A stretch of 64,000 nt of DNA from Pedobacter ureilyticus (lineage in GTDB: Bacteria; Bacteroidota; Bacteroidia; Sphingobacteriales; Sphingobacteriaceae): the NCBI RefSeq assembly GCF_005925345.1, contig NZ_SSHJ01000001.1:496001-560000 (forward strand), written 5' to 3'. The position numbers and the translations under genes are program-made. Numbering within the stretch: the first letter of the stretch is position 1; every line of letters starts with the position of its first letter. This document shows, in pieces, positions 18,928-28,556 of the stretch. The notes beneath the pieces are model-generated. The model saw only the letters and a program-made list of their open reading frames with translations. It ran no database searches and had not been told where the DNA came from.

Positions 18928-20280
18928 TTAAGAAATTTCTCTGTTGATGTCCCAATTTTCTAAGTAATCTGCAACTCTACGAACAAAAGAGCCTCCTAAC
19001 GAACCATCAACCACTCTATGGTCATAAGAAAGCGAAAGGAACATCATGTGCCTAATGGCAATTACATCGCCGTGTTCGGTTTCTAAAACCGCTGGTTTCT
19101 TTTTAATGGCACCAACTGCTAAAATTGCTACTTGTGGCTGGTTAATAATTGGGGTACCCATCACATTGCCAAATGAGCCTACGTTGGTTAAGGTAAACGT
19201 ACCGTTTTGGGTTTCATCGGGCTTTAATTTAGAAACACGTGCTCTATTGGCCAAGTCGTTAACAGCTTTAGTTAAGCCCACCAAATTCAGTTGATCGGCA
19301 TTTTTTATTACCGGTACAATTAAGTTACCAGATGGTAAAGCCGCCGCCATCCCAATATTAATATCTTTCTTCTTAATGATTTGGGTGCCATTTACAGCAA
19401 CGTTAATCATTGGAAAATCTTTGATCGCTTTAGCAACCGCTTCCACAAAAATTGGTGTAAAGGTGATCTTTTCGTTTTCGCGTTTTTCGAAAGTATTTTT
19501 CACTTTGTTACGCCATAGCACCAAATTGGTTACATCAGCTTCTACAAACGAAGTTACGTGTGGCGAAGTATGCTTGCTCATTACCATGTGGTCGGCAATT
19601 AGCTTACGCATTCTGTCCATTTCAATAATTTCATCGCCTCCACTTACGCTAGTTGCAACTGGTGCCGACTGAGGCGTCTTTTCTTGTACTGGTGTATCTA
19701 CAACAGACTTTGCCTGCGCTAAGGTATCGCCAATTCTAGAAGTAGAGCCTCCCTTTTTAGCTTGTATATGATTCAGTAAATCTTCTTTGGTTAAACGTCC
19801 ATCTGCCCCAGAGCCTTTAATGCTGTCCAACTCTTCAATAGATACACCTTCTTCTTTGGCAATATTTTTCACCAAAGGCGAATAAAACCTATCCGAAGAT
19901 TTAAAATCTACAGGTGTTTGTGGCGCTTTATCTGCTGTTGGTAACTGGGCAATCCCTGGAATAGTTTCAGCAACTGGCTCAGATTTCGCCTCTTCTAACT
20001 GCTCAGGAACCGATGCTTGCATTTCTACTTCAACGCCTCCCTCAATTTCAATAATTGCAATAACGGCACCTACTTGTACTACATCATCAGCTGCGAACAA
20101 TTGCTTTACCAATTTACCTTCTACTGGAGACGGCACTTCCGAGTCTACCTTATCGGTAGCGATCTCTAAAATAGTATCATCCAAATTAATCTGGTCTCCA
20201 GGCTGTTTAGTCCATTTAATAATGGTCGCTTCGGCAACACTCTCCCCCATTTTAGGCAATAACAATTCGTATTGAGCCAT
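18928..20280 (-). CDS. 2-oxoacid dehydrogenase E2 (dihydrolipoyl acyltransferase)
   Basis: A 450-residue core subunit of a 2-oxoacid dehydrogenase complex. It has an N-terminal lipoyl domain with lipoyl-lysine K44 in EIATDKVDSEVP, a Pro/Ala/Glu-rich linker, an E3-binding domain at about 132-170 (YSPLVKNIAKEEGV...GRLTKEDLLNHI), a second linker, and a catalytic domain with H421 in SYDHRVVDGSLGG. Only one lipoyl domain is present, as in branched-chain and 2-oxoglutarate types. Bacteroidota proteins of this kind are usually annotated as the branched-chain enzyme, but the acyl group cannot be decided here. No E1 or E3 gene lies beside it; it follows cinA by 132 bp. Confidence 0.93.
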   Translation of the reverse strand: MAQYELLLPKMGESVAEATIIKWTKQPGDQINLDDTILEIATDKVDSEVPSPVEGKLVKQLFAADDVVQVGAVIAIIEIEGGVEVEMQASVPEQLEEAKSEPVAETIPGIAQLPTADKAPQTPVDFKSSDRFYSPLVKNIAKEEGVSIEELDSIKGSGADGRLTKEDLLNHIQAKKGGSTSRIGDTLAQAKSVVDTPVQEKTPQSAPVATSVSGGDEIIEMDRMRKLIADHMVMSKHTSPHVTSFVEADVTNLVLWRNKVKNTFEKRENEKITFTPIFVEAVAKAIKDFPMINVAVNGTQIIKKKDINIGMAAALPSGNLIVPVIKNADQLNLVGLTKAVNDLANRARVSKLKPDETQNGTFTLTNVGSFGNVMGTPIINQPQVAILAVGAIKKKPAVLETEHGDVIAIRHMMFLSLSYDHRVVDGSLGGSFVRRVADYLENWDINREIS

Positions 20281-20412
20281 ATATCTATTAATTAATGTAA
20301 ATTTGGTTATGTGGGCAAAAATACGTTTTTTAATGTGTTATTAAAAGCAGTTCGCAGTATTCAATTCTTGTTTTTCAGCTTTCGCAGTTAAACAATTACA
20401 CAATTTAAACGA

Positions 20413-21666
20413 TTAACCAACCTCTAAATCTTGCTTTAACTGAATAAATAGCATCATCATTGCCGCCATTGCCGAACGCTCTATATTTTGTAACCTCTGA
20501 TTAGCAAATTTGTACATTTTAGCCTTCACACTAGTACCATCAGCAATAGCTATCCAAACTGTGCCAACAGGTTTATCTTCTGTACCTCCATCTGGGCCTG
20601 CTATACCGGTAATAGCAACGGCATAGTCGGTTTTAAAATTGGCAACCGCTCCATTTGCCATTTCTATCGCTGTTTGTTCGCTTACCGCTCCAAACTTCAG
20701 TAGTGTATCTTGTTGCACTCCCAATACAGATTGTTTTAAGGCATTAGAATACGTAACAGCACCACCTTGAAAAACTTTAGAAGAACCAGAATGCTGTGTA
20801 AATAAATGTGAAAGATATCCTCCTGTACAGCTTTCTGCCAATGAAAGTGTTAAATGATGTTTCTCCATTAAATTAAGAATGGCTTTTTCGAAAGGTACGT
20901 CTTCGGTAAGCACTACATATTTCTCTATGCGACCTACAATTTTTTGCGTAAACAAAGCTACTTCGGCTAACAATGCCACCTCATCATTTCCAGTAGCACT
21001 TAATCTTAATCTTACCTGTCCTAATTTTGGCAAATAAGCCAATTTAATGTACGATGGTAGCGCTTCTTCTATATCAGCAATTTGTGCTGCCAAAAAAGAT
21101 TCACCTAAACCAGCGGTTAGTATACTTTGATGAACGATAAAAGGCATTTCGAAACGCTGGCAAATACGAGGAATAATTTCTTCCGTCATCAAGTACTTCA
21201 TCTCAAACGGTACGCCAGGCATAGAAACAATAATTTTACCATTGTGCTCAAACCACATACAGGGTGCTGTACCATTTTTATTCATGATCACCGTGCAACC
21301 ATCGGGCACTTCGGCTTGTTTAATGTTTACATCAATCATTGGCCGGTTAAGCTTTTCGAAAAATGATTTTACATGCGCTAAGGTGGGTTCGTCTAGCCTT
21401 AAAGGCATATTAAAATACTTCGCTAAAGTATGCTTGGTAATATCATCTTTTGTTGGACCTAAACCGCCGGTAATTAAAATGATATCTGCACGTTGCTGCG
21501 CTTCGTTCAGCGCACAAACAATGTGTTGGGCATCATCAGAAATAGAGGTAATTTGTTTAACCTTAACGCCAATTTTATTCAGCTCTACTCCCATCCAGGC
21601 GGAGTTGGTATCTACAATTTGGCCTATTAGAATTTCATCACCAATGGTTATAATTTCTGCTAACAT
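20413..21666 (-). CDS. cinA: CinA family protein (nicotinamide-nucleotide amidase)
   Basis: A 417-residue protein of full CinA length. The N-terminal MoCF/COG1058 domain carries GDEILIGQIVDTNSAW and TGGLGPTKDDITK. The C-terminal amidase domain (about 255-410) carries LAESCTGGYLSHLFTQHSGS, GGAVTYSN and AITGIAGPDGGT. The C-terminal domain hydrolyses NMN to nicotinate mononucleotide, recycling pyridine nucleotides; the N-terminal domain acts as an ADP-ribose pyrophosphatase in characterised members. The upstream gene on the same strand is lptD-like (100 bp) and the downstream one is the E2 gene. Confidence 0.95.
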   Translation of the reverse strand: MLAEIITIGDEILIGQIVDTNSAWMGVELNKIGVKVKQITSISDDAQHIVCALNEAQQRADIILITGGLGPTKDDITKHTLAKYFNMPLRLDEPTLAHVKSFFEKLNRPMIDVNIKQAEVPDGCTVIMNKNGTAPCMWFEHNGKIIVSMPGVPFEMKYLMTEEIIPRICQRFEMPFIVHQSILTAGLGESFLAAQIADIEEALPSYIKLAYLPKLGQVRLRLSATGNDEVALLAEVALFTQKIVGRIEKYVVLTEDVPFEKAILNLMEKHHLTLSLAESCTGGYLSHLFTQHSGSSKVFQGGAVTYSNALKQSVLGVQQDTLLKFGAVSEQTAIEMANGAVANFKTDYAVAITGIAGPDGGTEDKPVGTVWIAIADGTSVKAKMYKFANQRLQNIERSAMAAMMMLFIQLKQDLEVG

Positions 21667-21766
21667 ATTTTAAATGACTGAATTTTGAATGATTAAATGA
21701 GAAAATGATCTAACAGCTAAACGTTCTAACTTTTAAACCTCATCACATTTAAACTGTACAACAACG

Positions 21767-24505
21767 TTAATACCTCGTATAAAAACCTTTACGCTTGCTC
21801 AATTTTAAATCTTGTAAAACCGATGCTTTTACTCTAATATCTATCGAATAACTTTGATAAGCACCAAAAGGCACCCAAGTTGCGCTCAAATCCCAACAGT
21901 GTAGGTCTCTATAAATTGCAAAATTGGTTTGCGATAAATTTTTAGCTTTAAAATCGTAGCCAGAGGTATATTGAATTTTCCACTTAGAGGTAAGGTTAAA
22001 ATCTCCGCTAAAATTTAGCGTATTGGTAACATTTCTAGTTTCGGGCCTTCCTAAAGGATTAGAATAATCAAATCTATAATTGAAAGAGAAATTCCAAGGA
22101 ATATTAAAATCTACGAAAGCATTTGGATCTCTACTTATGGCATTTAATTGGTCTATCTGCTCTTGCGTTCTAGTTGCTGGAGCATTTTGGTTATTTAGGT
22201 TATCAATATTTTCGTTCCGTTTTTTAAAAGCTTCGGGATTTAAGCTATAATCGAAAGAGAACCCAAAATTGGTTAACCTTGGTAGTTTTCCGTCTTTCCA
22301 AACGTACCTATCCAGTTCTTGGTAAGACGAGGTAGTTACTTGATTTGCTCCAGAGCCTGTGGTATAATCTACCAATCCCACAGAATATGGACTAAATACA
22401 CCATTAAAGTTGATACCTAATTTCTCGGTAAACTGCGAACGACCGCTGAAGTTAATTGGAGAAAGTTTTTTATTCAACCTAAATAAATCGTAATTGGTAT
22501 TAAAGGTTAAGCCTTGCAAAATCGCTAACTTTCTTTCGCCTGTTCCAGTGGTATCTTTCTTGTCTCTAACTTTTAGTTCTACGTTGTTATCCATAGAAAA
22601 GCCAATACTTCCGCTTCTGCCTTGCGATGGGCCGCCGTTCATAAACACAGAATATAGTACTGGCTTGCCAAACTGATCGGTCACAAACTCGCCCGTTGGC
22701 TGGCTCATTCCAGGCCTCAAATCGTCGGTATAGTATTGTGCTGGCAAATAATAGCCATAGCTTTCTTTGGCAAAATCTGGTCGGTAGCTAAAACTCAAGC
22801 TTGGGGTCATTACATGGCGCATGGCCCTGATGCTTCCATTGCCTTTAAACTGTTTAATACCATAAATTTTGGTAGACATTGAAGTACTTAAGCTATATTG
22901 CCCACCACGTTTAAAACCATTTACGGTATCTTGCCTTATCTCGTAGCCAGTTCCCATAGCGCTTCTAATGTATCTATTCCTAACCGTTTTAAAGTCCCAT
23001 TTTTCGCTATAATTTACGCTAGAAGAGAAATTTAGGTACCTAAATAAGGTAAAAGGTAAACTGATAGGAACGTTATGATCAAAACTATTGGTAAATGCGT
23101 TTAACCCACTTTTTGAGAAAAGCACATCTTCGGTAGTATTTACGCGGTTATAAGCATTCATACTATAACCAACAGTTAATTTCTGGTACCATTTTGCTTC
23201 GCCCACTCGTTTCTTAGAATCGAACGGACTAATGGTAGACATATTTAAAGCTACATCTGGCAAGGTTAAACTGATGGTTTTGTTTTGTGTTTCTTGCGAG
23301 TGCGTTAAGGCCGAAGTAAAGTTGAACAGCCCATCGCCAAACACCTTGCCGTAAGCAATACTAGAACTCATGGTATTTTGCAATATTCTAGTTGGATCGT
23401 AAGTACCGTTACCTGCGGTTATTTGGTTATGCGAACTTGTACCCGCGTTTACCGATGCACTAAAAGTTGTACCCGGTCTGGCATTTGCCCCTTGACTGTG
23501 CGACCAACCTAACATAAATGTTTTTTGCGGTTCGTATTCTGGTGTACCCTCTAAACCATTACGTGTGCTAGAATAGGTAAAATTTAAATTACCATTATAT
23601 TTATATCTTTTAGTGTAGTTAGAAACCAAGTTTAGATCGTAGGAGCCATTGGTATAAATATTACTAATTAAGCGAGCATCTAAGTAATCATTAAAAGCCA
23701 TATAATAACCACCGCCCATTAAAGCAAAGCCTTTAGTAGCGTCTTCTTGCGGTGTAGGCAAAATAAAACCCGAAGCTTTTTTATTAGGTTTTGGAAAAAA
23801 CAAGAACGGTAAGCCTAGCGGCATAGGAATGTCCTCAAATTTCATAAACACTGGTCCGGCAATGATATGGTTTTCTGTTGCAATACCCTTAGAAATTTGT
23901 ATCCCAAAATGTGGATGTGGCAAATTACAGGTACTAAAAGTGGTACCGTGAACGTGAAATTCGTTATCTGGTTGCATTTTGGTTTTACCGCCAGAGAAGA
24001 AACCGCCTTCTTGTTCGGTAAAAACGCCACTAACTAAACCTTTTCCCGTTTCGGTATTATACCTTAACGAATCGGCCATCGATGATCCCTGTCCCTCGGT
24101 TTTAAAGATTGGTCTGCCGTAATATTTACCTTTTTCGTCTTTAGTACCACTAGCAAATATCGTTTTGTTCTTGTTATCGAAAGTAATGTATTCAGCATCA
24201 AGCTCTAAGCCTTCATATTTAACCCTCGCCCCACCATATAGATATTGCACTTCGTTTTTGCGGTCTAACACCACCGAATCTTTAGCATAGTATTCTAGCT
24301 TAGAATCTAGGCTACTTTTTTTCATTACTTTTTTGGTAGTATCTCTTTTAGCACTATCTGTTTGCTGAGGCAGCGTTTGAAAAAAGCTAGCATTCGCAGA
24401 TGCAAAAACTTTATTATCAGCCGATAAGGCTAACAACACTAAAAACGTTGAAAAAATGAGTGTCTGTAAAAGTTTCAAATTTGTGTGTGAATGTTTATTT
24501 TGCAA
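21767..24505 (-). CDS. lptD: LptD-like LPS-assembly outer-membrane protein
   Basis: A 912-residue outer-membrane protein. A signal peptide ends near NKVFASA. An OstA/LptA-like periplasmic domain follows at about 65-200, with YYAKDSVVLDRKNEVQYLYG, LDAEYITFDNKNKTIFASG and the conserved GPVFMKFEDIPMPLGLPFLF. A long beta-barrel fills the rest (many alternating aromatic strands such as NLNFTYSS and WNFSFNYRFDYSN). In LPS transport such proteins insert LPS into the outer leaflet. The sequence is of the Bacteroidota type, not the proteobacterial one. It is divergent from an amidase gene, with about 30 bp between coding starts, so the promoters must overlap coding or leader sequence. Confidence 0.9.
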   Translation of the reverse strand: MQNKHSHTNLKLLQTLIFSTFLVLLALSADNKVFASANASFFQTLPQQTDSAKRDTTKKVMKKSSLDSKLEYYAKDSVVLDRKNEVQYLYGGARVKYEGLELDAEYITFDNKNKTIFASGTKDEKGKYYGRPIFKTEGQGSSMADSLRYNTETGKGLVSGVFTEQEGGFFSGGKTKMQPDNEFHVHGTTFSTCNLPHPHFGIQISKGIATENHIIAGPVFMKFEDIPMPLGLPFLFFPKPNKKASGFILPTPQEDATKGFALMGGGYYMAFNDYLDARLISNIYTNGSYDLNLVSNYTKRYKYNGNLNFTYSSTRNGLEGTPEYEPQKTFMLGWSHSQGANARPGTTFSASVNAGTSSHNQITAGNGTYDPTRILQNTMSSSIAYGKVFGDGLFNFTSALTHSQETQNKTISLTLPDVALNMSTISPFDSKKRVGEAKWYQKLTVGYSMNAYNRVNTTEDVLFSKSGLNAFTNSFDHNVPISLPFTLFRYLNFSSSVNYSEKWDFKTVRNRYIRSAMGTGYEIRQDTVNGFKRGGQYSLSTSMSTKIYGIKQFKGNGSIRAMRHVMTPSLSFSYRPDFAKESYGYYLPAQYYTDDLRPGMSQPTGEFVTDQFGKPVLYSVFMNGGPSQGRSGSIGFSMDNNVELKVRDKKDTTGTGERKLAILQGLTFNTNYDLFRLNKKLSPINFSGRSQFTEKLGINFNGVFSPYSVGLVDYTTGSGANQVTTSSYQELDRYVWKDGKLPRLTNFGFSFDYSLNPEAFKKRNENIDNLNNQNAPATRTQEQIDQLNAISRDPNAFVDFNIPWNFSFNYRFDYSNPLGRPETRNVTNTLNFSGDFNLTSKWKIQYTSGYDFKAKNLSQTNFAIYRDLHCWDLSATWVPFGAYQSYSIDIRVKASVLQDLKLSKRKGFYTRY

Positions 24506-24534
24506 TAATGTTTACCACAAAACGTTCAAAATTA

Positions 24535-25413
24535 ATGAAAAATATACCATTGACTAGAGCAAAACGAATATTGATCTTATTAATTTGTCTAATATCATTC
24601 TTTACCGTTGAAAATCAAGCAGTTGCACAAGAATACAAAATAAAAACAATTGTATTGGATGCTGGCCATGGCGGCAAAGATGGTACTACTAGAGGCCACT
24701 ACTCTACAGAAAAAGACGTAGCGCTAAAAACTGCATTGCGTTTAGGTAAGTTAATTGAAGAAAATATGAAGGACGTAAAGGTAGTTTATACCCGTACCGA
24801 AGATGTATTTATTCCTCTATATGAAAGAATTGGACTTGCCAACCAAGTGGGAGCTGATTTATTTATTTCTATACACTGCAACGATATGCCGGTGTATACG
24901 CAGCGTTACATTAGCGGCTATACCAGAAACAAGAAAGGCAAAAGAGTTCCAATTTATAAAACACGGAGAACCAAAAGCACCTCTACCAAAGGTACAGAAA
25001 CCTTTGTTTCTGGTAGCGGCAGGTTAGATGAGCAAGATGAAGCAATTAAAAGAGAAAATGCATCCATATTTTTAGAAGAGAACTACAAAGAAAACTACGA
25101 AGGATTTGACGATAACGACCCAGAAAGCGCCATCATTTTATCCCTAATGAAAAACAGTTTTAGAACGCAAAGCTTGAAATTCGCGAAATACATACAAGAT
25201 CAGTATGTTGCCGTTGGCAGAATTAATAGAGGTGTGCAAGAAAAAAGTTTAGCCGTATTGGCCAGGGCGGGTATGCCCGCAGTACTAACCGAAATTGGTT
25301 TCATTTCTAACCCAGGAGAAGAAGACTATATGAACTCGGAAGCAGGCCAAATTGAAATAACCAATTGTTTATTAAAAGCTATTCAGGCGTATAAAATGAG
25401 TATAGAACTTTAA
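24535..25413 (+). CDS. N-acetylmuramoyl-L-alanine amidase (Amidase_3), paralogue 1
   Basis: A zinc amidase of 292 residues from the ATG at 24535, which gives a clean signal peptide (RILILLICLISFFTVENQ). An ATG at 24508 is the alternative; the frame is open to 24460 but overlaps lptD. Amidase_3 motifs: VLDAGHGGKDG (Zn His), the Glu ligand in STEKDVALKTALRLG, SIHCND (Zn His), and LTEIGFISNPGEE with the catalytic Glu. It cuts the stem peptide from peptidoglycan. Between SIHCND and TETFVSG there is a basic insert of about 35 residues (KKGKRVPIYKTRRTKSTST) that the second paralogue lacks. Confidence 0.93.
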   Translation: MKNIPLTRAKRILILLICLISFFTVENQAVAQEYKIKTIVLDAGHGGKDGTTRGHYSTEKDVALKTALRLGKLIEENMKDVKVVYTRTEDVFIPLYERIGLANQVGADLFISIHCNDMPVYTQRYISGYTRNKKGKRVPIYKTRRTKSTSTKGTETFVSGSGRLDEQDEAIKRENASIFLEENYKENYEGFDDNDPESAIILSLMKNSFRTQSLKFAKYIQDQYVAVGRINRGVQEKSLAVLARAGMPAVLTEIGFISNPGEEDYMNSEAGQIEITNCLLKAIQAYKMSIEL

Positions 25414-25421
25414 ATATTTTG

Positions 25422-25429
25422 TATTTTTG
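25422..25429 (+). promoter_or_regulatory. Possible internal -7 element (TATTTTTG)
   Basis: Matches TAnnTTTG in the 32 bp spacer between the two amidase genes, 17 bp before the second start. No -33 TTTG at the usual distance was found, so an internal promoter is only possible. Confidence 0.3.
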
Positions 25430-25445
25430 TCGAAAACACACTTCA

Positions 25446-26216
25446 ATGCGATTAAAAAACACTTTTATATACCTTATTTTTTTATCTACGATACTATTTT
25501 CTTTAAACGCAAATGCGCAAGGTTATAAAATTAAAACTATAGTAGTTGACGCTGGGCATGGTGGTGTAAAGCCTGGTGCCAAAGGAGCTTACTCTTGGGA
25601 AAAAGATGTAGCCTTAAAGGTAGCTTTAAAGTTGGGCAACAAACTACAAGACGAACTGCCAGGTATCAAGATTATCCAAACCCGTAAAACTGATGTTGAT
25701 GTAGATTGGTACCGCAGAGCTGAAATTGCTAATGACGCAAAAGCCGATCTTTTTATTTCGATACACTGTAACTCAATGCCACCAGGAAACAGCCACGTAC
25801 GCGGAACAGAGACTTTTGTAGGTGCTTATCGTCGTATTAACGAAATGGATGCTGGTTTAAAAGAAAATGAGGAAATTATTAAAGACAAGAGCTATAAAAA
25901 GCAAAACGATCCCACAGATCCAGAAGAAGCTATTTTATTATCGCTATACAAATCTCTTTACCGCTCAAAAAGCTTAGCTTTGGCTAGTTACATTCAAAAA
26001 AATTATACAGAAGTAAACAAAAGAGTAAACAGAGGTGTTAAAGAGCAAGGATTGTTAATATTACAACGTGCAGCTATGCCATCGGTACTTACAGAAATAG
26101 GCTTTATATCTAACAAAGAAGAAGAGAAATACATTAATTCTGACGAAGGGCAAGAAGAAATAGTAATGGCAATAATAAATGCCGTAAAACAATATAAAAA
26201 AGAAGTAGAAAATTAA
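25446..26216 (+). CDS. N-acetylmuramoyl-L-alanine amidase (Amidase_3), paralogue 2
   Basis: A 256-residue zinc amidase from the ATG at 25446 (signal peptide NTFIYLIFLSTILFSLNANA); the nine codons before it are not signal-like. It has VVDAGHGGVKPGAKG, SWEKDVALKVALKLG, SIHCNSMP, GTETFVGAYRR and LTEIGFISNKEEE, the same order as the preceding gene, and about the same spacing except for the missing basic insert. Evidently a tandem duplicate of the gene at 24535; both are predicted periplasmic peptidoglycan hydrolases. The MCE-family gene follows 80 bp later and is probably in the same operon. Confidence 0.93.
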   Translation: MRLKNTFIYLIFLSTILFSLNANAQGYKIKTIVVDAGHGGVKPGAKGAYSWEKDVALKVALKLGNKLQDELPGIKIIQTRKTDVDVDWYRRAEIANDAKADLFISIHCNSMPPGNSHVRGTETFVGAYRRINEMDAGLKENEEIIKDKSYKKQNDPTDPEEAILLSLYKSLYRSKSLALASYIQKNYTEVNKRVNRGVKEQGLLILQRAAMPSVLTEIGFISNKEEEKYINSDEGQEEIVMAIINAVKQYKKEVEN

Positions 26217-26296
26217 CACGTAATAAATTTACAAAGCAGTTCAAAAAAATTACGTTACCCCATATTCTTTACCATTAAACATCGCTACAAACATAA

Positions 26297-27250
26297 ATGA
26301 AAATCAAAAACGAAACCAAAGTAGGTGTATTAGCCGCCGTTGCCATAGCCCTGCTCATTATTGGATATAATTTCTTAAAGGGTAATAGTATTTTCACAAA
26401 CGAAACAGTTTTGTATGCTAAATACTCACAAGTAGACGGGCTTACTGTTTCTAAGCCAATTTTAATTAATGGTTATCAAATTGGTAGAGTTGCTGCGCTA
26501 GAACTGCAACCTGACGCTACCATTATGGCTACCCTAAAAATTAATGGCAAGTATGAAATCCCTAAAAATACCATTGCCCGTTTAGAGGGAACAGATTTAT
26601 TAGGTAGTAAAGCCATTATTTTAACCTTAGGTAATGATAAAAATTTTGCACAAGATGGAGATTTTCTGGAAACCAATGTTCAAAAAGGTTTAATGGAGAC
26701 TTTTCAACCCGTACAAAAGAAAGCCGAGTTGATTATTACCAAGATGGACTCTATACTATCTAGCGTAAATACGATATTAAATCCGAACCTACAGAAGAAC
26801 ATAGACAAAAGTTTTACCAGTATTGCGGGTACTTTAAGTTCTTTAGAGTCTACTTCTAAAAAAGTGGATGCCTTAGTTGGCTCTGAAAGTTCAAAACTTT
26901 CGGCTATTTTAAGCAACGTAGAAGCAATTACAGCCAACTTTAAAAACAACGGAGCTAAAATAGATGCCGTAATGAACAACCTGAATAAGGTGACCGACAA
27001 AGTGGCCGCACTTAACTTTGAAGAAACGGTAAATAACGCCAACAAAGCAATGGCTGATTTACAAGGTATGTTGAGTGATGTAAAAAATGGAAAGGGAACC
27101 CTAGGAGCTTTACTTAACGACAGACAAATGTACGATAACCTAAATAATGCTTCTAAAAACTTAGACGCATTAATGATTGATTTGAAAGCAAACCCTAAAC
27201 GGTATGTACATTTCTCTGTATTTGGCGGCGGCAATAAGAAAGATAAATAA
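26297..27250 (+). CDS. MCE/MlaD family lipid-transport protein
   Basis: A 317-residue membrane-anchored substrate-binding protein of the MCE family. One N-terminal transmembrane helix (VGVLAAVAIALLIIGYNFLKG) is followed by the MCE domain at about 38-115 (ETVLYAKYSQVDGL, VSKPILINGYQIGRVA, RLEGTDLLGSKAI). The remaining part is a long alpha-helical coil region (about 120-300). Such proteins shuttle lipids between inner and outer membrane with an MlaE/MlaF-type ABC transporter; no permease or ATPase gene is adjacent. It is placed after the amidases and opposite lptD, which suits an envelope-maintenance group. A strong terminator follows. Confidence 0.9.
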   Translation: MKIKNETKVGVLAAVAIALLIIGYNFLKGNSIFTNETVLYAKYSQVDGLTVSKPILINGYQIGRVAALELQPDATIMATLKINGKYEIPKNTIARLEGTDLLGSKAIILTLGNDKNFAQDGDFLETNVQKGLMETFQPVQKKAELIITKMDSILSSVNTILNPNLQKNIDKSFTSIAGTLSSLESTSKKVDALVGSESSKLSAILSNVEAITANFKNNGAKIDAVMNNLNKVTDKVAALNFEETVNNANKAMADLQGMLSDVKNGKGTLGALLNDRQMYDNLNNASKNLDALMIDLKANPKRYVHFSVFGGGNKKDK

Positions 27251-27274
27251 CCAAAATATTTTAAGATAGCAAGG

Positions 27275-27305
27275 AGCGAAGGACGAATTAGTTCTTCGCT
27301 TTTTT
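27275..27305 (+). terminator. Terminator after MCE gene
   Basis: A 10-pair stem AGCGAAGGAC / GTTCTTCGCT (one wobble), loop GAATTA, followed by six T residues, 24 bp after the stop codon. Confidence 0.9.
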
Positions 27306-27392
27306 GTTGAGTAATTTTATAAACCTTATTTTAATTCAAACCTAACCTCATTTTTAGCCTTCTCCTCTAATTCATTCCCTATCTTTACTCTA

Positions 27393-28226
27393 ATGAGAAC
27401 CAATATATTTTTAATCGCATTTACAATAAGCACCGCAGCATTTACCAGCGCTAAATCACAAATCAAATTATCAGCACCAATTTGGGAGGCTAACAAGAAC
27501 TTACACATTCCAGAATCTGTATTATACAGAGGCGATACCAAAGAATTGTACGTAAGTTTAATAGATGGTGCCGGAAATGTAAAAGATGGAAAAGGCGGTA
27601 TAGCTATTTTAAACTTAGATGGGTCAATGAAAAACCCTGAGTGGATTACTGGATTAAATGCCCCAAAGGGATTAGCTATCTACAAAAACACCCTGTACAT
27701 TGCAGACATTACCGCAGTGGTAAGCGTAGATATCCCCAGTGGAAAAATAAAAAGTAAACTAGAAATAGATGGTGCCGTATTTTTAAACGACATTACCGTA
27801 GATGATAAGGGAACTTTATATATTTCTGATACCCGTACCAATAAAATATATGAGGTTAAGAACAATAGCTACTCCCTCTATCTAGCAAATGTAACCAGTG
27901 CCAACGGGTTAAAGTGGATTAAGAGAGACCTATTTGTACTAGCGGGAACCGAGCTATGGAAAATAAACGATAAAAAACAAGTTACCGTTATAGCCAAGAG
28001 TTTAGAAAAGGTTGGCGATGGCATAGAACCAATTGGGAATGGTGATTTCATTGTTACTTGTTGGGCAGGCATCATCTACCACGTCAAAGCAGACGGAACT
28101 TTGCATAAACTATTAGATGTTCAAGCGATAATGAATACCGCAGATTTGGGCTACAATGCCAAAGACAAAATCATCTACATTCCCACCTTCAATCAAAATA
28201 GTGTTATTGCTTATCAATTAAAATAA
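27393..28226 (+). CDS. Secreted SMP-30/gluconolactonase-like beta-propeller
   Basis: A 277-residue protein with a signal peptide (MRTNIFLIAFTISTAAFTSA, cleaved near KSQ). Repeated strands of the six-bladed SMP-30/NHL type follow: PESVLYRGDTKELYVSL, GLNAPKGLAIYKNTLYIAD, LNDITVDDKGTLYISDTRTN and GDGIEPIGNGDFIVTCW. The family includes lactonases and sugar- or lipid-binding propellers. The metal-binding Glu/Asn/Asp of SMP-30 (here E in IPESVLY, N in FLNDIT, D in GDGIEP) may be kept, so lactonase activity is possible but the substrate is unknown. It has its own spacer after the terminator at 27275. Confidence 0.8.
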   Translation: MRTNIFLIAFTISTAAFTSAKSQIKLSAPIWEANKNLHIPESVLYRGDTKELYVSLIDGAGNVKDGKGGIAILNLDGSMKNPEWITGLNAPKGLAIYKNTLYIADITAVVSVDIPSGKIKSKLEIDGAVFLNDITVDDKGTLYISDTRTNKIYEVKNNSYSLYLANVTSANGLKWIKRDLFVLAGTELWKINDKKQVTVIAKSLEKVGDGIEPIGNGDFIVTCWAGIIYHVKADGTLHKLLDVQAIMNTADLGYNAKDKIIYIPTFNQNSVIAYQLK

Positions 28227-28244
28227 GATCAGCAGTTTGATCAA

Positions 28245-28475
28245 CTATTCAGCTTGAAAGCTTGCTGCTAACTCTCTAAGCTGATCGGCAGAAATTTCGT
28301 TGGGATTGCGATATTGTTTTTCTAAAAGCTCTTGCGCAATAGCAATTTTACCGCTGGTAGTTTTTATTAAGATATTGCTACCTTCTATAGTGCTAGAAAT
28401 ATACCTACCCACTTGACGGTTAATGTAAGAAAACCGCAGCACTAATTCATGGAAAATAAAAACTGGATAATTCAT
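28245..28475 (-). CDS. Small hypothetical protein, 76 aa
   Basis: A compact basic protein that I do not assign to a family. Its N-terminus alternates hydrophobic and polar residues (FIFHELVLRFSYINRQVGRY), the middle (STIEGSNILIKTTSGKIAIA) looks like two strands, and the C-terminus (EISADQLRELAASF) is helical. It has no signal peptide or membrane helix. It is convergent with the SMP-30-like gene and sits 80 bp downstream of the nuclease gene at 28557 on the same strand, so it may be the last gene of that unit. Confidence 0.65.
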   Translation of the reverse strand: MNYPVFIFHELVLRFSYINRQVGRYISSTIEGSNILIKTTSGKIAIAQELLEKQYRNPNEISADQLRELAASFQAE

Positions 28476-28556
28476 AGCTTAAAGATAGCGTCGCAATGTT
28501 AACTCAATGTTAAGTTTAAATCAATAAAAAGTTACCTCTTTTTAAATCGATGATAG

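Noticed and set aside
26704..27234. Long antisense ORF (176 codons) inside the MCE gene
   Set aside because: Mirror of a Leu/Asn-rich helical coding frame. The plus-strand gene has a clear domain and signal, and the antisense product has no motif.
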